DNA of 64,000 nt, from contig JASANG010002240.1 of NCBI GenBank assembly GCA_030248215.1, positions 1 to 64,000 on the forward strand, written 5' to 3'. Source of the stretch: Enoplolaimus lenunculus (lineage: Eukaryota > Nematoda > Enoplea > Enoplida > Thoracostomopsidae). Within the stretch, counting starts at the first letter, position 1; each line of letters begins with the position of its first letter. This document shows, one piece after another, positions 22,701 to 37,700 of this stretch. Under the pieces are notes generated by a model, which made no database searches, had not been told where the DNA came from, and was given only the letters and a program-made list of their open reading frames with translations. A program made the translations under genes and the position numbers.

Positions 22701-25700
22701 CGATTGGTTCAAATATAAACCTATAACCCAAGAAACCAATCATGAAGCAACCCAAGAAACCAATCATGAAGCAACCCAACAAACCAATCATGAAAGCAAC
22801 CCAACAAACCAATCATGAAGCAACCCAACAAACCAATCATGAAAGCAACCCAACAAACCAATCATGAAGCAACCCAACAAACCAATCATGAAGCAACGCA
22901 ACAAACCAATCATGAAGCAAACCCAACAAACCAATCATGAACGCAACCCAACGAACCAATCATGAAGCAACCCAACAAACCAATCATAAAACAAAGCAAT
23001 CTATATATACACATTTACGAAAACACCGTGTAAGACTACATTAAAACGCTTAGAGTATATGCAGGAGCCGCAATAACCCCACGTACAGGGTTAACGAAAA
23101 CTGCAATTCCATCGTTTTATAAAAAATTCGAAAGAGACTTCCTGCGCCACCAATTGAAACAGTTCCTAACCCTTCCTACCCCCCCCCCCCTGGATAAGAA
23201 ATATATATCAACGATGGTTGAAATCTACCCCCGTGTCTAGTACATCAACCTTCTTTTCTAACACACACATATTAATATATTATTTAATTTGTTTATACTT
23301 AATTATTTACTTATTTAAATTTATGCTTTACTCATTATCGTTGTTATCCTATTAACCATTAAATTTGATGTCGTACCAATACAACATAGACTCCGACTAA
23401 GCTTTAGGCTGACATTAAACCGTACGAATAATTTTATACGCCTTTTGTCAAAATAGGACACCAATCAGTCACTTTTTGTGAAAATTATTGTCAAAAATTA
23501 CAACGAATACGACGACCAATATTACAAATACATCAACGACACACAGTAACATGCGGCGGTGGTGCCACAATATGCGGTTCAGTTGAAGTGTGCGAGAGAT
23601 TATTCATTTCAGATAATTTTTCATTTCAGAAAATTTTTCATTTCAGAAAATTTTTCATTTCAGAAAATTTTTCATTTCAGAAAATTTTTCATTTCAGAAA
23701 ATTTTTCATTCCAGAAAATTTTTCATTTTAAAAATTATTATTAAATTTGTTGCTGCAGTTGCAAATTTCCAAATTTTTTTACTCAACATATCTTTCAACT
23801 TAATCACGAATCGCTGTGACACCAAAGCGATACGTTTACTGGAGTGTTGCCGAAAATACGTATGTGGGCCGTTCCAGCTATAATATATAGATTATAAATA
23901 CTCAAGCAAAAATGTACAACCTTTATATACGTGGTCATAAATGTTACATGGTGTGCTACTTTTCTTTCTGTGGTTGCTATATAAACATCTTTTTACTGTG
24001 TTTTTGTATACGTTCTATTGTGACAATGACCCATGTTACTTTAAAGGGCGTCCAGGTTTCCGGTGGGTCCATAAAAGCGTAGGTTTAGACTCTACATTAC
24101 ATTTTTTGCTTACGCTTTAGCTTAGGTTTAGAAATACGCTTAATCCACTGTTACGCCCCTTAAAGTACCATTCGCCGTGACAATTATGTTTGCAATTATG
24201 TGCCGAACCTCAACCGGAACTTACATTCGCCAATGGCACGGATCGCAGTTTCCGTTTAGACTATTACATCAGAGGTGTCCGCAGCTACAGTATGACCTTT
24301 ACTCTCACTACGGGAGTGAATAAGTCGATTAACATGGTTTAGAATAAATTTTAGGCAATCCTGTAATTTCGGATTCCACTGAAAACAGACATATACAATG
24401 GTACTGTGGCCAAAACGCGGAACTTCGTGTCTGACAACATCACCCACCATAGTGAATAACATCTGGCCCATTTAAAGCCAGTGTGGCATTGAATTTTAAC
24501 TTTTCACCATAAAATATGTATAACCGTTTTACAAATTTGTACAACGAATAAACCTGACAAAGCTTATATTTTACGAATATGTGAATGACAGAAGCTTTCC
24601 CCACAAATCACTGCGAGTTTGCTGTTTAATTCGTTTGCCATAACTTTTGAACCGCTTGTCATGTAGCCATAAAAAATGGTACCAATGAACTTTTTAGCAC
24701 CTTTGAGAAAGAATGCAAGCTCGTGTACCTAACAATAAACATTAAACTCAACGGTTTCGAATGCTTTGAAAATAACTAGGCTAGAATTCGTAGGTGCTAA
24801 GAATTATTGCTTCAACTGACAAGACATACCAAAAGCATAGTCTCTTACCTGATCGCTTAACGATTGCATTAAACGAGGTGTTCGTAATTGTTTGATGAAT
24901 GATTCACATAGCATTTTCAACTAAATAAAATACAAATGTTATATTATTTCTAACCCTTTAACTCATAGATTATACTATGAGCAACTAAATACATTAACAA
25001 TTCTAACATATATGTGCAGTGCAAAATCTTCACAAGACATGAGAGCCCCCTCGGGCTCGCGAGAGACTGTAGATGGAATATTAAAGGGTTAAAGCTGTGT
25101 AGTTTAGCATCCAAAGTACTTATACCATCGAATTCAAAAGCCAACAGTTAACACTGAAATATAATCAATGGAATAAGTATTTATAGTGTTTACATTTTTC
25201 AACCGTTAAACAAAAATTCGGGCTCCGAATCTGATGATAAATTCTTTACATCCCAACAAAGCTTCAGACATGAAAGTCTAAAATTTCTTAAATACATGTT
25301 TTTCATTTTGCTAGTGGGGATGTGGGCCCCTTAGAAAAATCTCCCATGCTCAACCCGTACTTGAAAACTCTCCCTGGTTTGAAATTATACTTCTAAAAAG
25401 ACAATGAAAAATCATGGCTTACAGTCACGTAATGAAAAATCATGGGTTACAGTCACGTATAAGTTTCGATATAACAAATCTAGCGAAAAATACAACAAAT
25501 TTGCAAAAAAAAAGTCAAAATCCTTAGCCCCTGATTTTTACTTCGGGCGCTTTACTTACAGCCCCCTCCCCCGCCACTCATCATATCTCTCCGGACTGAA
25601 ACCAATGGCACCTCTGAAAACCACTTCCACTAGACATTGGGCTTGCAAAACGCGAGCATCCATCTACGTATGAGTCTAGACTACAATTCATACTCCAGAA

Positions 25701-28700
25701 ATAATGAGACCTAAAACTGTTTTCGTTTAACACAACCAACTCACTTTGAACTGAGTATTTTTCATCAAATATTCCTTCGATGTTACTCTGAATTCTCTTG
25801 TAGGCCCATAAGAATGACAGCATAATTCATGCGGATCATAAGATGCAAATAATACACCAAATAGACGAGCAGCTTCAATACGGACCCAAATGTGAGGATA
25901 CGACAAACACGTTTGGACGTTGGCTAAAATTTAAATCGAACCGAAGTTAAAAACGACGTTTCTCATTGAAATTCCATTTGCCAACTTAGATTTAACAACC
26001 AGTTAAAATTAAAATTAAAATTAAGAATTCTTTCAAAAACAAGCGTTTATTTCCAATAAGCAAATAATATTTTGAAACTATATACATGGTCAAATAATGG
26101 CATTCAAGGCAAAATGTTTTCAAACGCTAATACAGTATTTGAAATAAAAACTTACTGTTATCATTAACTTGAAACCATTCCCCATTATATTATGAAAATT
26201 GCATGTTAAACCAAAAACGTCTCTAAGTGTAATTGCGAAATATGTTATTTTAAAAATCATAAAAATTAAATCAACCAAATGTAAACAAAAATGTAAACAG
26301 AAACTATTACACAAGTATTTACAAATTTTGTTCTGCTTATAAACAACCAACGAACACTAAATGTTAACTAATGTTCTTACTGGAAACACTACCGTTTTTT
26401 AAGTTTCATCTGGGTAGAAAATTTCAAGAAATTTTTTACTGCTACTTACTCCAAACTGGGTTCCATGTATCGGCGTCCGTTGCACTTCGAACCATGGCAG
26501 GAATTTTTTCCAACAATTTGTGACACAGCACCAGGGCTTGATATAAATAATTGTCAAAGTCTATTTGATTTTCTGACGATTTTGCCTCATCATCATGGCT
26601 GGTCTATAAATATACAGCAAAAACTATTAGGCAATCGCAGTAAGCCGCCCGTTTTTATCATTATACTGTCGCACCATTACAATGCTCACTGCGTTGTGAA
26701 CTTAAAAATGCTTCGCTATACATTGCAACACCGTATTTAAACTGTCGCAAAAACGAAATTAGCAAGTAATGTCTTCACAAATCCGAGTAAGGGTTATCGT
26801 ACGTGAGTTATTTGCGTGCGCCGTATGATGACGGGCGGCGCCGGACAGCGACATAGGCGACGTACAAGTGACGGACGGTGACGGACTGCGCCGTAAGGGT
26901 GACGGACGGCACCGGACGTCATCAAAAGTATAGCACCATCCTAAATTATTCGTTATCGCAAACACCAGTATGTATAGTGTTGTACATATACATACACAAC
27001 ATACCGAACACATTGCTAAGCTCTAGAATAATTACAAGCCCCATCAATTACAACAATTTTAGTTCTAACCTTGTTGAGGCAATACTCGATGCCTTGTCGA
27101 ACCAAAGATAACATTTTACTGCAGCGCTTTTTGCACGCGTCTCGTTCAGCTTCGACAAAAAATCCCATCAACTGAGCAGACAACCGATTGTTCACAGGCT
27201 AAAAATAAATGTATTTTATAATTTGACAATTTCCAATACAAAAACATATTATTACATTATTCTCAACGCAGGCTGAAATATTCGGTAAAATATTCGAATA
27301 GAAAGCCACTTAACCCAATAGTGTCTGATCCTGCAGTCTTAACAAGTCATAACTCTTGTAGTCTGAGAGAGCGTTGCATTTCGAAACATAGACGCACCTG
27401 CAGTAACTCAGACCGAAAGTGTGTTTGCTGCACTAGCCAGCAAACTGTGGGAACAATTAAAGCCAAAACAGCTTGAGATAACACATGTGCCTCAAAACGT
27501 GACCTGGTGCACGTAAGTAATCGTCAAATTTACAACATAATGCACTATATACTTACTCTAAACATAACAACGCGACACAATCGCGGTGTACCGACTAAAT
27601 TAATAAGATTTTCAAAATATGACAAAACATTTTGTCATAAACATAAAAAATAATAAATTGATCAAAACATTGTGTAAAATAAGGCACAGCGAAACCATGT
27701 ATATAATACCTTAGCAATGTCTGAATGAAATTTAGCGACCATTCCAAACAGTTCATCGCGTTTTGTTGAATCTAACTGAAAACAGCAAACATATTTTGTT
27801 AACCAATGTTTTCAAACAGTCTATGCTTGCAAGGTGCAACCGGAATTACAATTTACCGGAACCGGAATTTGAAAAATTTACCGTATATGGAACCGAAAAT
27901 TGAAAAATACAAGCCACCAAAAAATCATTTTAATTTTTACTTTCGCAATATTATTGATGAAAAAACCATTCACTTTATCTGCTGTATTTTAGATTTTCAT
28001 AATCCACGGAAGCGAAATCTACTTTCGATGGTTTATTTTTGGCGATTGTCAAGGTTTGCATACTGTACCAACGAAATTAATTAATTTTTGTCATCATTTT
28101 GTAGCAAAATATCTTAATTAAAACCGACCAAATTTTAATACCGGAATTTTTAATTCCGGTAAAAATATACCGGAACCGGAAGGTGAAAAAAAGCCGGCAC
28201 CAGATCCGGAATTCCGGTTGAACCCTGATGCTTAGCAAATGAATATTTATCATAAATGAAAAACTGAACGCATACAGCAAAATCAGAGTGCGAACAGCTA
28301 TGTGAAGCAAAACTCAATATATTGAATTGACAAGATTATAAAATCCATCCGGCTGTAAGTCCTATAAAAAAACTTTACTAACCTTCACAAGCAATTTCGT
28401 TGTGACCATAGCAAGTAATTGACGACATTTTGAAGACGTTTCATTCGCCAAACGCAACGACAAATGAAACAAAATCACCGTCCCCATTTCGTTTAACAAT
28501 CCCTACGAAACACGATTTGAATTTTAATCTAATCCAATTTACTTTAGTACGACATTCAAGTCAAAGTATTAGTACCATAATTCCTTCGCTTCGTAAAAAT
28601 TTCCAATGTGAGTGCTTCTGACGAACAAGTTACTACAATAAATTGTGTAAAGTAACTTATATTGCATGCATCATTGTTTATCTGGTACACATTTTATTCT

Positions 28701-31700
28701 CATCTAGAGCCATATTCTTCAAAGTGTGTAGCACCTATCAACAGGTGGTGATAGGTCTTGTAAGTTTCAAAACACTGGATGATCATCGAAAAACAGTAGA
28801 TTTTTCGCATTTGACTCATCCTACATACGTATTTGAGAATATGGTCCCTAGACTGCGTAGCTAGCGTTCTGTGCTCTCTGTACAACTACAAGGACGGCAC
28901 TGATTTGATTCATACCTGTGGAAAATGTATCATAAATGACATCAACATATCTAAACACGACAGTCGACCGGACTCCTCTTCGAATACCAACTGAGCCAAA
29001 TAAAATTCAACATGCCGTTTGACTGCATTTCCCAACGGATAGTTAATCACAAAACTGAGAAAAACCTGAAAATTGCGAAAACAATTAAGGAACATCACTA
29101 TTAACAAAAATAGAAAACATTTACCAATAATCATCTAACAGACACAAACATCAAACACAAAATATATACGTCATGCAACTGACCACAACGTTGTGATAGC
29201 GTATATGCGCGTTGAAAACTCTACCTTCAACTTACTTGTCTACATTGTGTTCGTATATGTGCTATAGGAGACTGAATTGATAACTCAGATACTTTCATCA
29301 TAATCTCTCTGACTTCAGGTGTGTCGAACTTGCGATGGATGATTGTCTGTAAAAATGCACAGCAATAAACAATCGACGTACTAAAATATATAAACTCTAT
29401 TAATCACTAGACAAGTATATATTCTGAACTCCAAACCATCTTCACGAATTCACATTCATTACATTAACTACAGACTGATTCCGGACGCTAAAAAATAGCT
29501 TATTCACTCATTAAATAAATCGACTTAGCAGATGTTAATACTCCAGTTTATAAAAATATTGTAACAAAGATTTATTCTTACCTTAAGAAGCGAAAACGCA
29601 GTTGCTTGTCGATTTATATCGTACAAATCCTGTTCAATGTACTGCAACAATACTTGAAGCTGTGTTGTCGATGGAATCTCAGGATCATCCGATGTTTGTA
29701 TTAACAATGTTGCCGTCTGGAAAAAATGACACACACGGTATAATGAAAGAAAGTGAAGTGTCTACATTAGACAAATTGACAGTATACTAACGTAAAGATA
29801 CGAACAGTGGATGCTCCTAATAACCAACTAATCCTGCCATATCTAATGTCTGTAAATTCTTAATGAAATTACAAACGACAGGCACAATCATATTTGAAAT
29901 TTCACAATTTAAGACCTCCCACCGTTAAAGCAGGTCAGAGAAGTAAAAACGTAAATAATTACTTTTCGAAAATACAACAACAAACTTAATTTTTTGTTCA
30001 AACAAAATGTCTACATACTTTAAACAAAGCAATCAACAAATCACGAGATTCTCCTTTCAAACTTTGACCAATCGCGCCATATGTATTGATGAGCACGAAA
30101 ATTTGTTGAAATAAACTGGTCACTGAACTCATAAACGACGGTAAACGAAATGGCCATAATCCGACCAAGCATCGTAAACTAAGGCAGATCACCTAAATAG
30201 ACAGATACAAGACATATACATACCTATGATTTTCCTGAAAAATTCATTGCTTAGGCTTAGGCTTAGGCTTAGACTTAGGCTTAGGCTTAGGCTTAAACAA
30301 AGCTTTCGTCAAAATTTTTCAATAAATGTTTCAACTGCAACCAAGAAGCGCCGCCACCAGTCGATATACCAGTTTATTAATTAATGACAATTTCAATATC
30401 CGTCACGATTTCAATATCAATAACCCAGCATGCACAAAACGCTAATTGCTTACCCGAGGATATTTTGACTTTACGCATGCTATTATCAGCTCGCAAAACG
30501 GTTCTAAACGACTTAAATGATCAGTATTGTCCTTTGAAAACCGACCTGCTTTGATCAGGCCATTTAAAACCTGGAACAATCAAGCTTCAAATTAAAAAGA
30601 ACTATTTTGTGGTTGCCCCATTACTACTCACATTCTCGTATACGACGGCTTTGGCTTCGTGTATCCTTTCTCAAATAATAATAAATATTATTTACCACCT
30701 AACTGTAATAAAACTTTGGAAATTTCAGCTATATTGTGTACTTCCGGTCCTGTGACGATGCCAATTCTCTGCTCTTTAATAATTCTATTATTGTTACAGT
30801 TTTGTTAATAAAATAATATGAAACATACACAATCACTCACTTGTAATGCAAATTCAACGAGAACGTGACGAGACGACTTCTTCAACGTAACTGCAGCAGG
30901 TCCTGCACGACCTGGTTCTGGCATTATGATATAGCTGTCAGGCTTCTCATGCGCTGTTCTTGCATTTTCCATATTATTCCTAATCATACTAAACTCTTAT
31001 GCATCTCACCAGTTTTAAGTCACGTAGTGAAATTATTTAAAAATAAATAATACGAGCGAATCTATTAAACTGTACGTAGACTATATGATTTTTTCCACTT
31101 TAAGTCGACTAAATTTCAAAATCATAGCAAAAATTAATTCTCTGCATTAAACATTCACAGACGCATTAAACAAAAATATCACAGACAACGAACATAACGC
31201 TTTCTTCTAATGCTTTTAATCGTACAGATACGCTATATTCCCAAACATAAACAGCATCAATAAAAACTAACTTCGTCGTATTTACTAAGCTCGAAACAGC
31301 AAGCAGAGGCAAATTGCTTTTCAACGTCGAATGCAAAACTATAAGACTTGATAAGTATTTAATAGAGTCTGATGTAACAACACCGGCGCATAGCGCGTTC
31401 GCAATCTTGGAAATCATTTTCACTGAATTATGTTGTTGTTTAGTATCGAGCCACTGAAACAAAAAAGATTGATTATTACAAATACTGCGGAGTCTACTCC
31501 AACTTTTTGCATCATAATATTATTCTACGGCTACCAGTTTTGTTAAAACCTTCAAATAAGCACAATAATTGCTTATTGGTTTTAACAAATTTTTCGTTTG
31601 TGACCTTGCGATATATCACAACAAGAGCCAAGAACTATATGTGCTTACTTCTGTCATGCGTGTTAGTATTGCCTGCAGCCCGACTTCAGAGACCAGTTGT

Positions 31701-34700
31701 CCTAAAACTCCAAGTATTCGATAAATCTTTGTTCCACGCGCTTCCGGACAATGCCTTCGAATCTCATCGACATCTTTTTCCTCCGCTACGACGCCGAAAA
31801 GCTCAGCTTCTGCTATCTGAAAACAGTCAATCACTAGTATGTGGATTGGTTAGCAGGACTTCAACCATCGCCCTAAATTCCTTCAAAAATCATGCTTAGA
31901 TATTATTGCAAAAACCATCATTTCAATAAAATACCTTTCTTCAACAACCTAAGTCTAAAACCCAACCAATCAGAAGAATGCAGATAATTCAACAGTCACG
32001 ATAAATTCTTACAAATCACGCTCAAACTTAAAACTTTCATTTAAAGAAAAAACTTTCTCTCACAGTCTAATTGCTCGCTACACCGGTGTTACTCAAAAAT
32101 CAAACAACTCTAATCAGACCACAGGATTACCTCTAGAACAATTTCAACTGTAGCATCTGCAGTGCTTGACGTTATCGTGGTCGACAGTTGATTTATAAGC
32201 GTGAAAACGGTGTGACCGAACACATGAAGCTAAAACAAAGCAATAAATAATTACAAAAACGGTGACTATTTATATCACAATGTGCTACCAGTTTGCATCT
32301 GACCATCTCACTGTACTGTGTCTAGTTATATGCAAAATGTACACCTTTTCAATAGTGTATATTCACTCCACATACACCAATGTTGTCTAAGACCGACACA
32401 GCATTAATTGACAGCTCATATTTAGTTTCGTAATGTAAATGATGAAATGGTTCAACTAACATACCGCAATTTTTAACTTTTAAATTAAAAGTACTATAAT
32501 TCCACATTATACTATTCCAACCAATAGATAGCACTTCACGTTACCTGATAACCGCGTGTAAGCAAGCACTGAATTTCTTTCACAACGTTGACCAAATATA
32601 TTTCGCCAATTGTATTTACAATATTCACCAATGTTTTTCGCGTTAATTCACGTACATCAAAAGATCTCGATTTGAGCAATTGACACACTTTCATTAGAAC
32701 ACTAAAAATCGCATTTCTATTTGCCACCCAGCTCAGGTCCATTTAAGGCTCAGCGCACTTTTGAGCCAACCGAAAGCGTTTTGTTTTGTTATTGGGGGTC
32801 GAAAGGTGTATGTCCGTCTGTCCGTCCGAAAAGAATCTAAGGAACCGTTGGACCGATTTTGATAAACTTTTTGTTTGAAAGCCAGTTATCCTGGGTTGTT
32901 AACCTAGCATTGAGATTTTAACATTTTAAGCCGTTTATTAGCTACAGGCTAATTTGCATAATTAGTTAAGCCTAATTTAGGACTTTCTACATTATTTCAC
33001 TAAATAAGCAATCTAATTTCAGCAATAAAGCGTTCTTGGGTGCGACAAATCCGAACAAATTTACAAACCCCTAAAACCGTTAAATATGACTAGTTAGCTG
33101 ATGACTAATTTGCATATTAGTTTAATTGCTTAAGTGTGTTCGAGCTTCGCTCAATACATGCAGTCCAAAATTTCCATTCAATTGTCCAAGCAGTTTATTT
33201 GGCAAAATATTAAATACAACGTGAAAAAATTTCTAGCAAGTGATATTTTGCTTTCAATACCAGCAAACCCCAATTCGGACTTTTTCCACCTTTAAACTTT
33301 GACAAAAATACCTCCTTACCCCGGCAAATTACGTTTCATAGCGCCATCAGGTAGCTTTTTTAATAATTTCACAATCGCCAGAGCAAGCGGAGCACGAAGC
33401 GATTCTTTCTCGACATCTTCCAGTGAAGAAACGCCAGCCTGTTGGCTTTTCCGGTGAACTGTGTCCGAAGATAACTGAAAAACCCACAGTCAATTTAAAA
33501 ATTTTCTAAATTTTGCAATTGTGATGTCTAATAGATAGCAAAAGTGAATCGTAAACTTTTCCAAACAAAACATCTTCACCTATTAATGAAGAGTATCAAT
33601 ACACAAAAATTTATATTTTCAGAATAAACACCCGATGCAATTTGAAACAAGATATGTGCGCCTTACTGGCGTTTCGCTAAGTAATATCTTCCTTACTCGT
33701 GAACACTAAGGTGGTTTCTGGAAGGATGCGACCGGATATTAATTTATCAGATACCGGAACCAGATACGGATACTGAATATTTTACCGGAACAGGAACCGA
33801 ACATTGTATATGTTAACATAATTTATTTTTTCGCTGTATTTTCAGCGTGCTCAAAGATTTCGTATGAAATTATTTAATGCAAAAACGTGTTTAACTCTTG
33901 CTCGCTTATGAAAGTTAAAAGTAGCTGAGACCGTATGTATCAAACCTAGAACTTATTGATTTGTTCAGAAATATAATCGCAGCAATATGTTAAAGAAGCG
34001 AGTTTGTAAAATGCAGTTTTATGATACCTGGGCACCACAATCGCAAATATCCGGTGAAATATTGCAGGACAGCACAACGTTAGTTTATCGGGATACTTTG
34101 TTTCAATTTAAACATTTTATGTACAAACATACCTTTTTCGTGATTGCACGTTGTAGCTTTGGCAATATCTGCTGCATTACAATTGCATGAATACGAGAAT
34201 TTTCCACCAACTGACTGGCTGCGGCGTTACCGCACATGACAGGATCTACAAAAAATTAAACTTTCAACCGCATGGTGACACTACTTGTTACTACTGGATA
34301 AGTAGATGTAGCAACTTTTGAACCACTGAAAAGCCGAAGCTTACAATGTGCTGATTTCCGCACCCACACTCACGTACAGATTTATTTACAACCGCGATTG
34401 CGTAGTAAATCGTTGCTTTAATCGCGATTGCGTACTTCATTAAATTTGGAACACGGCTGCAATCACGTCTGTAGACGCGATTAGTCGTGAACATACGTAG
34501 TCGACCGCACGCACAGCAGACGCAATTGCTATTACTGAGCACTTAATTCTGTCTGTGAGTGCGCAGTTACGGAACATGAAAGGTTTAAGACAATCAACAG
34601 CATAAAACTACCGTTCACAGGTACAAGAGACATCGCCTTATTTTTACCTTAAAAATAAAAAATACCTTCCAAATGAAAGCGAGCCGTAAGTATGCTTTAA

Positions 34701-37700
34701 AAACAAACACTTACCAGACGCAACATCATCACTCATGACGTCATTGCATTTTGCTTGCTTACAATCTGCATCAACAGCTTCTGATAGTTCAAAATGAAAC
34801 GCATCAAGTAAAGCTACAACCGCTCTGAAAATACAGAACAAAATAATTCATCCAATCACTAAATATTACAAACTTTTTAATGCTACTCGGACGCACTAAA
34901 AACCGCTATGATAAACCTTCCTACCTAACAGTTTGGCGACAATATTCATTTCACACAGAAAGTAGCAAGATCTATAACCTCGCGACGGCTGAATATTTGG
35001 CTCCAGTTTAATATCCGGCAAAAAACCACACCCGACATACGGCTCAGGTGACCTGTATCGTATAAGCTTGCCGGATGGATACCGTATATTTACGGTTGAA
35101 GTCAAGAATATTATGAAACAAAGTGTTTTTTCACAAGTCAACGTAATCAAACATTTGCTCTGCATGCACTTCCAAACAAGCAAGTAATAAATTTTAGACC
35201 GCATCCTGTCTACAACTTTACCAATGAACCCGAAAATCTTACTTGATTAACACCCGCTGCTGTCCAGGATCGCGTTCAATCTTGGTCATATAATACTTCA
35301 GCATATCGTAATAACGACTCCAGTCTAGCCGTGACGCGATCGCCCCAAGCAAACTGACAACCTCGTCGAGTAACGCAGTATTCTTTTGATACCGATCTTC
35401 AAGCAAATACGGTGTGAGCATTGGTGCAATTAATGATTGCAAAGTTTCAGTTGAAAGTTGCGTCTGATTGGCACCCTTATTTGTTTCGATTGTTAATATA
35501 TCGGTGTCATCAACTGCATGTGACGTTCCACCTTCGCCAGTTTGCTCCGTAGTATTCGTTTCCTGGTGATACTCGTTCAAAATGGTTCTAACATCTTCAA
35601 CGTTCCCGTTCTCTCCCGCTATGCTCCATTTCAGTTGTTTGAAAGCACGAGACCGGCGATGTAACTAAAATACAAAGTTGATCAAATCATACTAAAGCAT
35701 TAAGTGTAATTAGCTAAACAAGGAGCCGATACCACCCAAATCAGTGGGGTCGGACTAAAATGCAACAACGCACGGTGGTGCATTTTATGCTATGTACCAG
35801 CAAGTCCGGTGTGCAATTTTCTGCAGGATGGCCATCATCCACCCTTGCTTAAAGTTTAACTACACTGCAAAAGCAGTCAGTTAAAAATCTAGATAACAAT
35901 CACTGTTAAACAGGGTTGCTAAACTTTTAACGAAAAGTTCAGCAGTAGTTTACGCCCCACTAGAGACAGTCGAAAACGACTGTCCCTCAGGGTGCAACCG
36001 GAATTACAATTTACCGGAACCGGAACCGGAATTTGAAAATTTTACCCGAACCGGAACCGGAAACGGAAATTGAAAAATGCATTTCACCAAAAATTTCATT
36101 TTAATCTTATTTTTTGCTCTATTATTTGTGAAATAACTCAGTCGAACATAGGTATTTATTTTATTTGTTGTATTTTAGATTTTCGTCGTCGACTGAAGTG
36201 AACTCCACCATCAATGGCTTATATTCGGAGTACAAGTGGCTTCCAAAAGAGATTCTTAAAAATTAGCAAAGTTAAGAAAACGGCCAAATTTTAACACCGG
36301 AATTTTTAAATCCGGTAAAAATTTACCGGAACCGGAAGGTGAAAAAATGCCGGAACCGGAATTCCGATTGCACTCTGCTGTCCCTATATTGGGTTTTTGG
36401 TATCTAACAGTGATAGTTTTGTCCATAGAGAGGGTTTCCCCGACGGCTAACAGTACATTTATCACATTTTTGTTTCAGGTTCATTCAAAAATGCATCAAT
36501 TACAATAACCAGAAAGACAATAATAATTCTTGTTACTACAATGTAAAATATATTTGTCTTGTGAGTAAAGTCAATTTTATGAGTGCGTTTTTATTGAGTG
36601 TTTTAAATTTGCGGCGCCGTCCGTCACAAAAGTCTGAAAATCGCGGTAAACACAAAAACATACCTGAATATGGCACAAATTTTCAAACAAATCTAGATCC
36701 CGGTCGTCACTTGCAAACGATGCCAAACCAAAACATCGCCGATAAGTTGGGAAAGTAACTGCGACAGAACGAATGACCATTATAAACCGAAGCCGAACAG
36801 ACTAGAAAAACATTATCAAACTTTAAACGGCTATACTTACTGCCGCTTGCAAACATCGAAGAAGGTTGAAACTTTATCATAATACGCTATCAAGTACACT
36901 TTAACACTTAATGCACCATTTAAAGAAAGGTCCACATTCTCAAATGTATGTAGCACGTATCACAATTAGTAATAGGTTTTCAAATAGGCAAATTGACGCA
37001 ACTACTAATGTCAACTCGACTTAAAAGGAGGACCAATCAAGGGCAAAAATTCTGCCAATCCATTGGCTGGTTCGAACTTGACAGGAACTGCCTTACATGT
37101 GAGGATATGAGCGTAGCAGAGTTCCAACATAAGTTTTGCCAGAACTGGAAAAGAATTTCTTTGCAGGAACCGGAACAGGAGCCGGAACTTGAAATAATTT
37201 TCACCATCGACTTACTGTTGGATTTTCAGAAAAGGAATTGAATTTATGCAGGAACTGCAAGTGAATTTATGCAGAAATTCCGCTGCAACTGAAATTTAGG
37301 ATGAACCGTGAAGCCTAGACGTTTAGTCCACCCCGACCATCCTATGGCAGTGGTGTGGTCACCATTCAAGGTCGATATTTTCATCAGCGAGTAGGCCCTA
37401 TTGTTCATTCGCAGTTAATTTCATTAGATGCAATCAATTTATAACAAACTTTATATCGAGTCAAACGCTACGCAGGTGTGTGTACCATGTATATAATATA
37501 TACTGACTTTACCGAAAACCCGAAAAAACACTAACTTCATTCTTTGATCTCAAACCAATTTTACACTGTGCAATAATATCATTCAATATTGCAACATGAC
37601 TGGACTGCGCAAATTTCGTAATTGCAAACTCAACTAAAACCTGGAGCGCATAAGCTCCAGTGTCTCGTATCGATATATCATCGGTCTACAAATAACATAA

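Noticed and set aside
24256-24471. Minus-strand ORF (contains CFQWNPKLQDCLKFIL) with a good TTTTCAG acceptor in UTP20 intron 55
   Set aside because: Exons 55 and 56 join in phase and match the family without it, no good donor follows, and I recognise no domain. It could be a rare cassette exon, but nothing supports that.
30250-30298. A true chromosome end or CRISPR-like array
   Set aside because: The hexamer run is short, lies inside an intron with unique flanks on both sides, and has no spacer structure.
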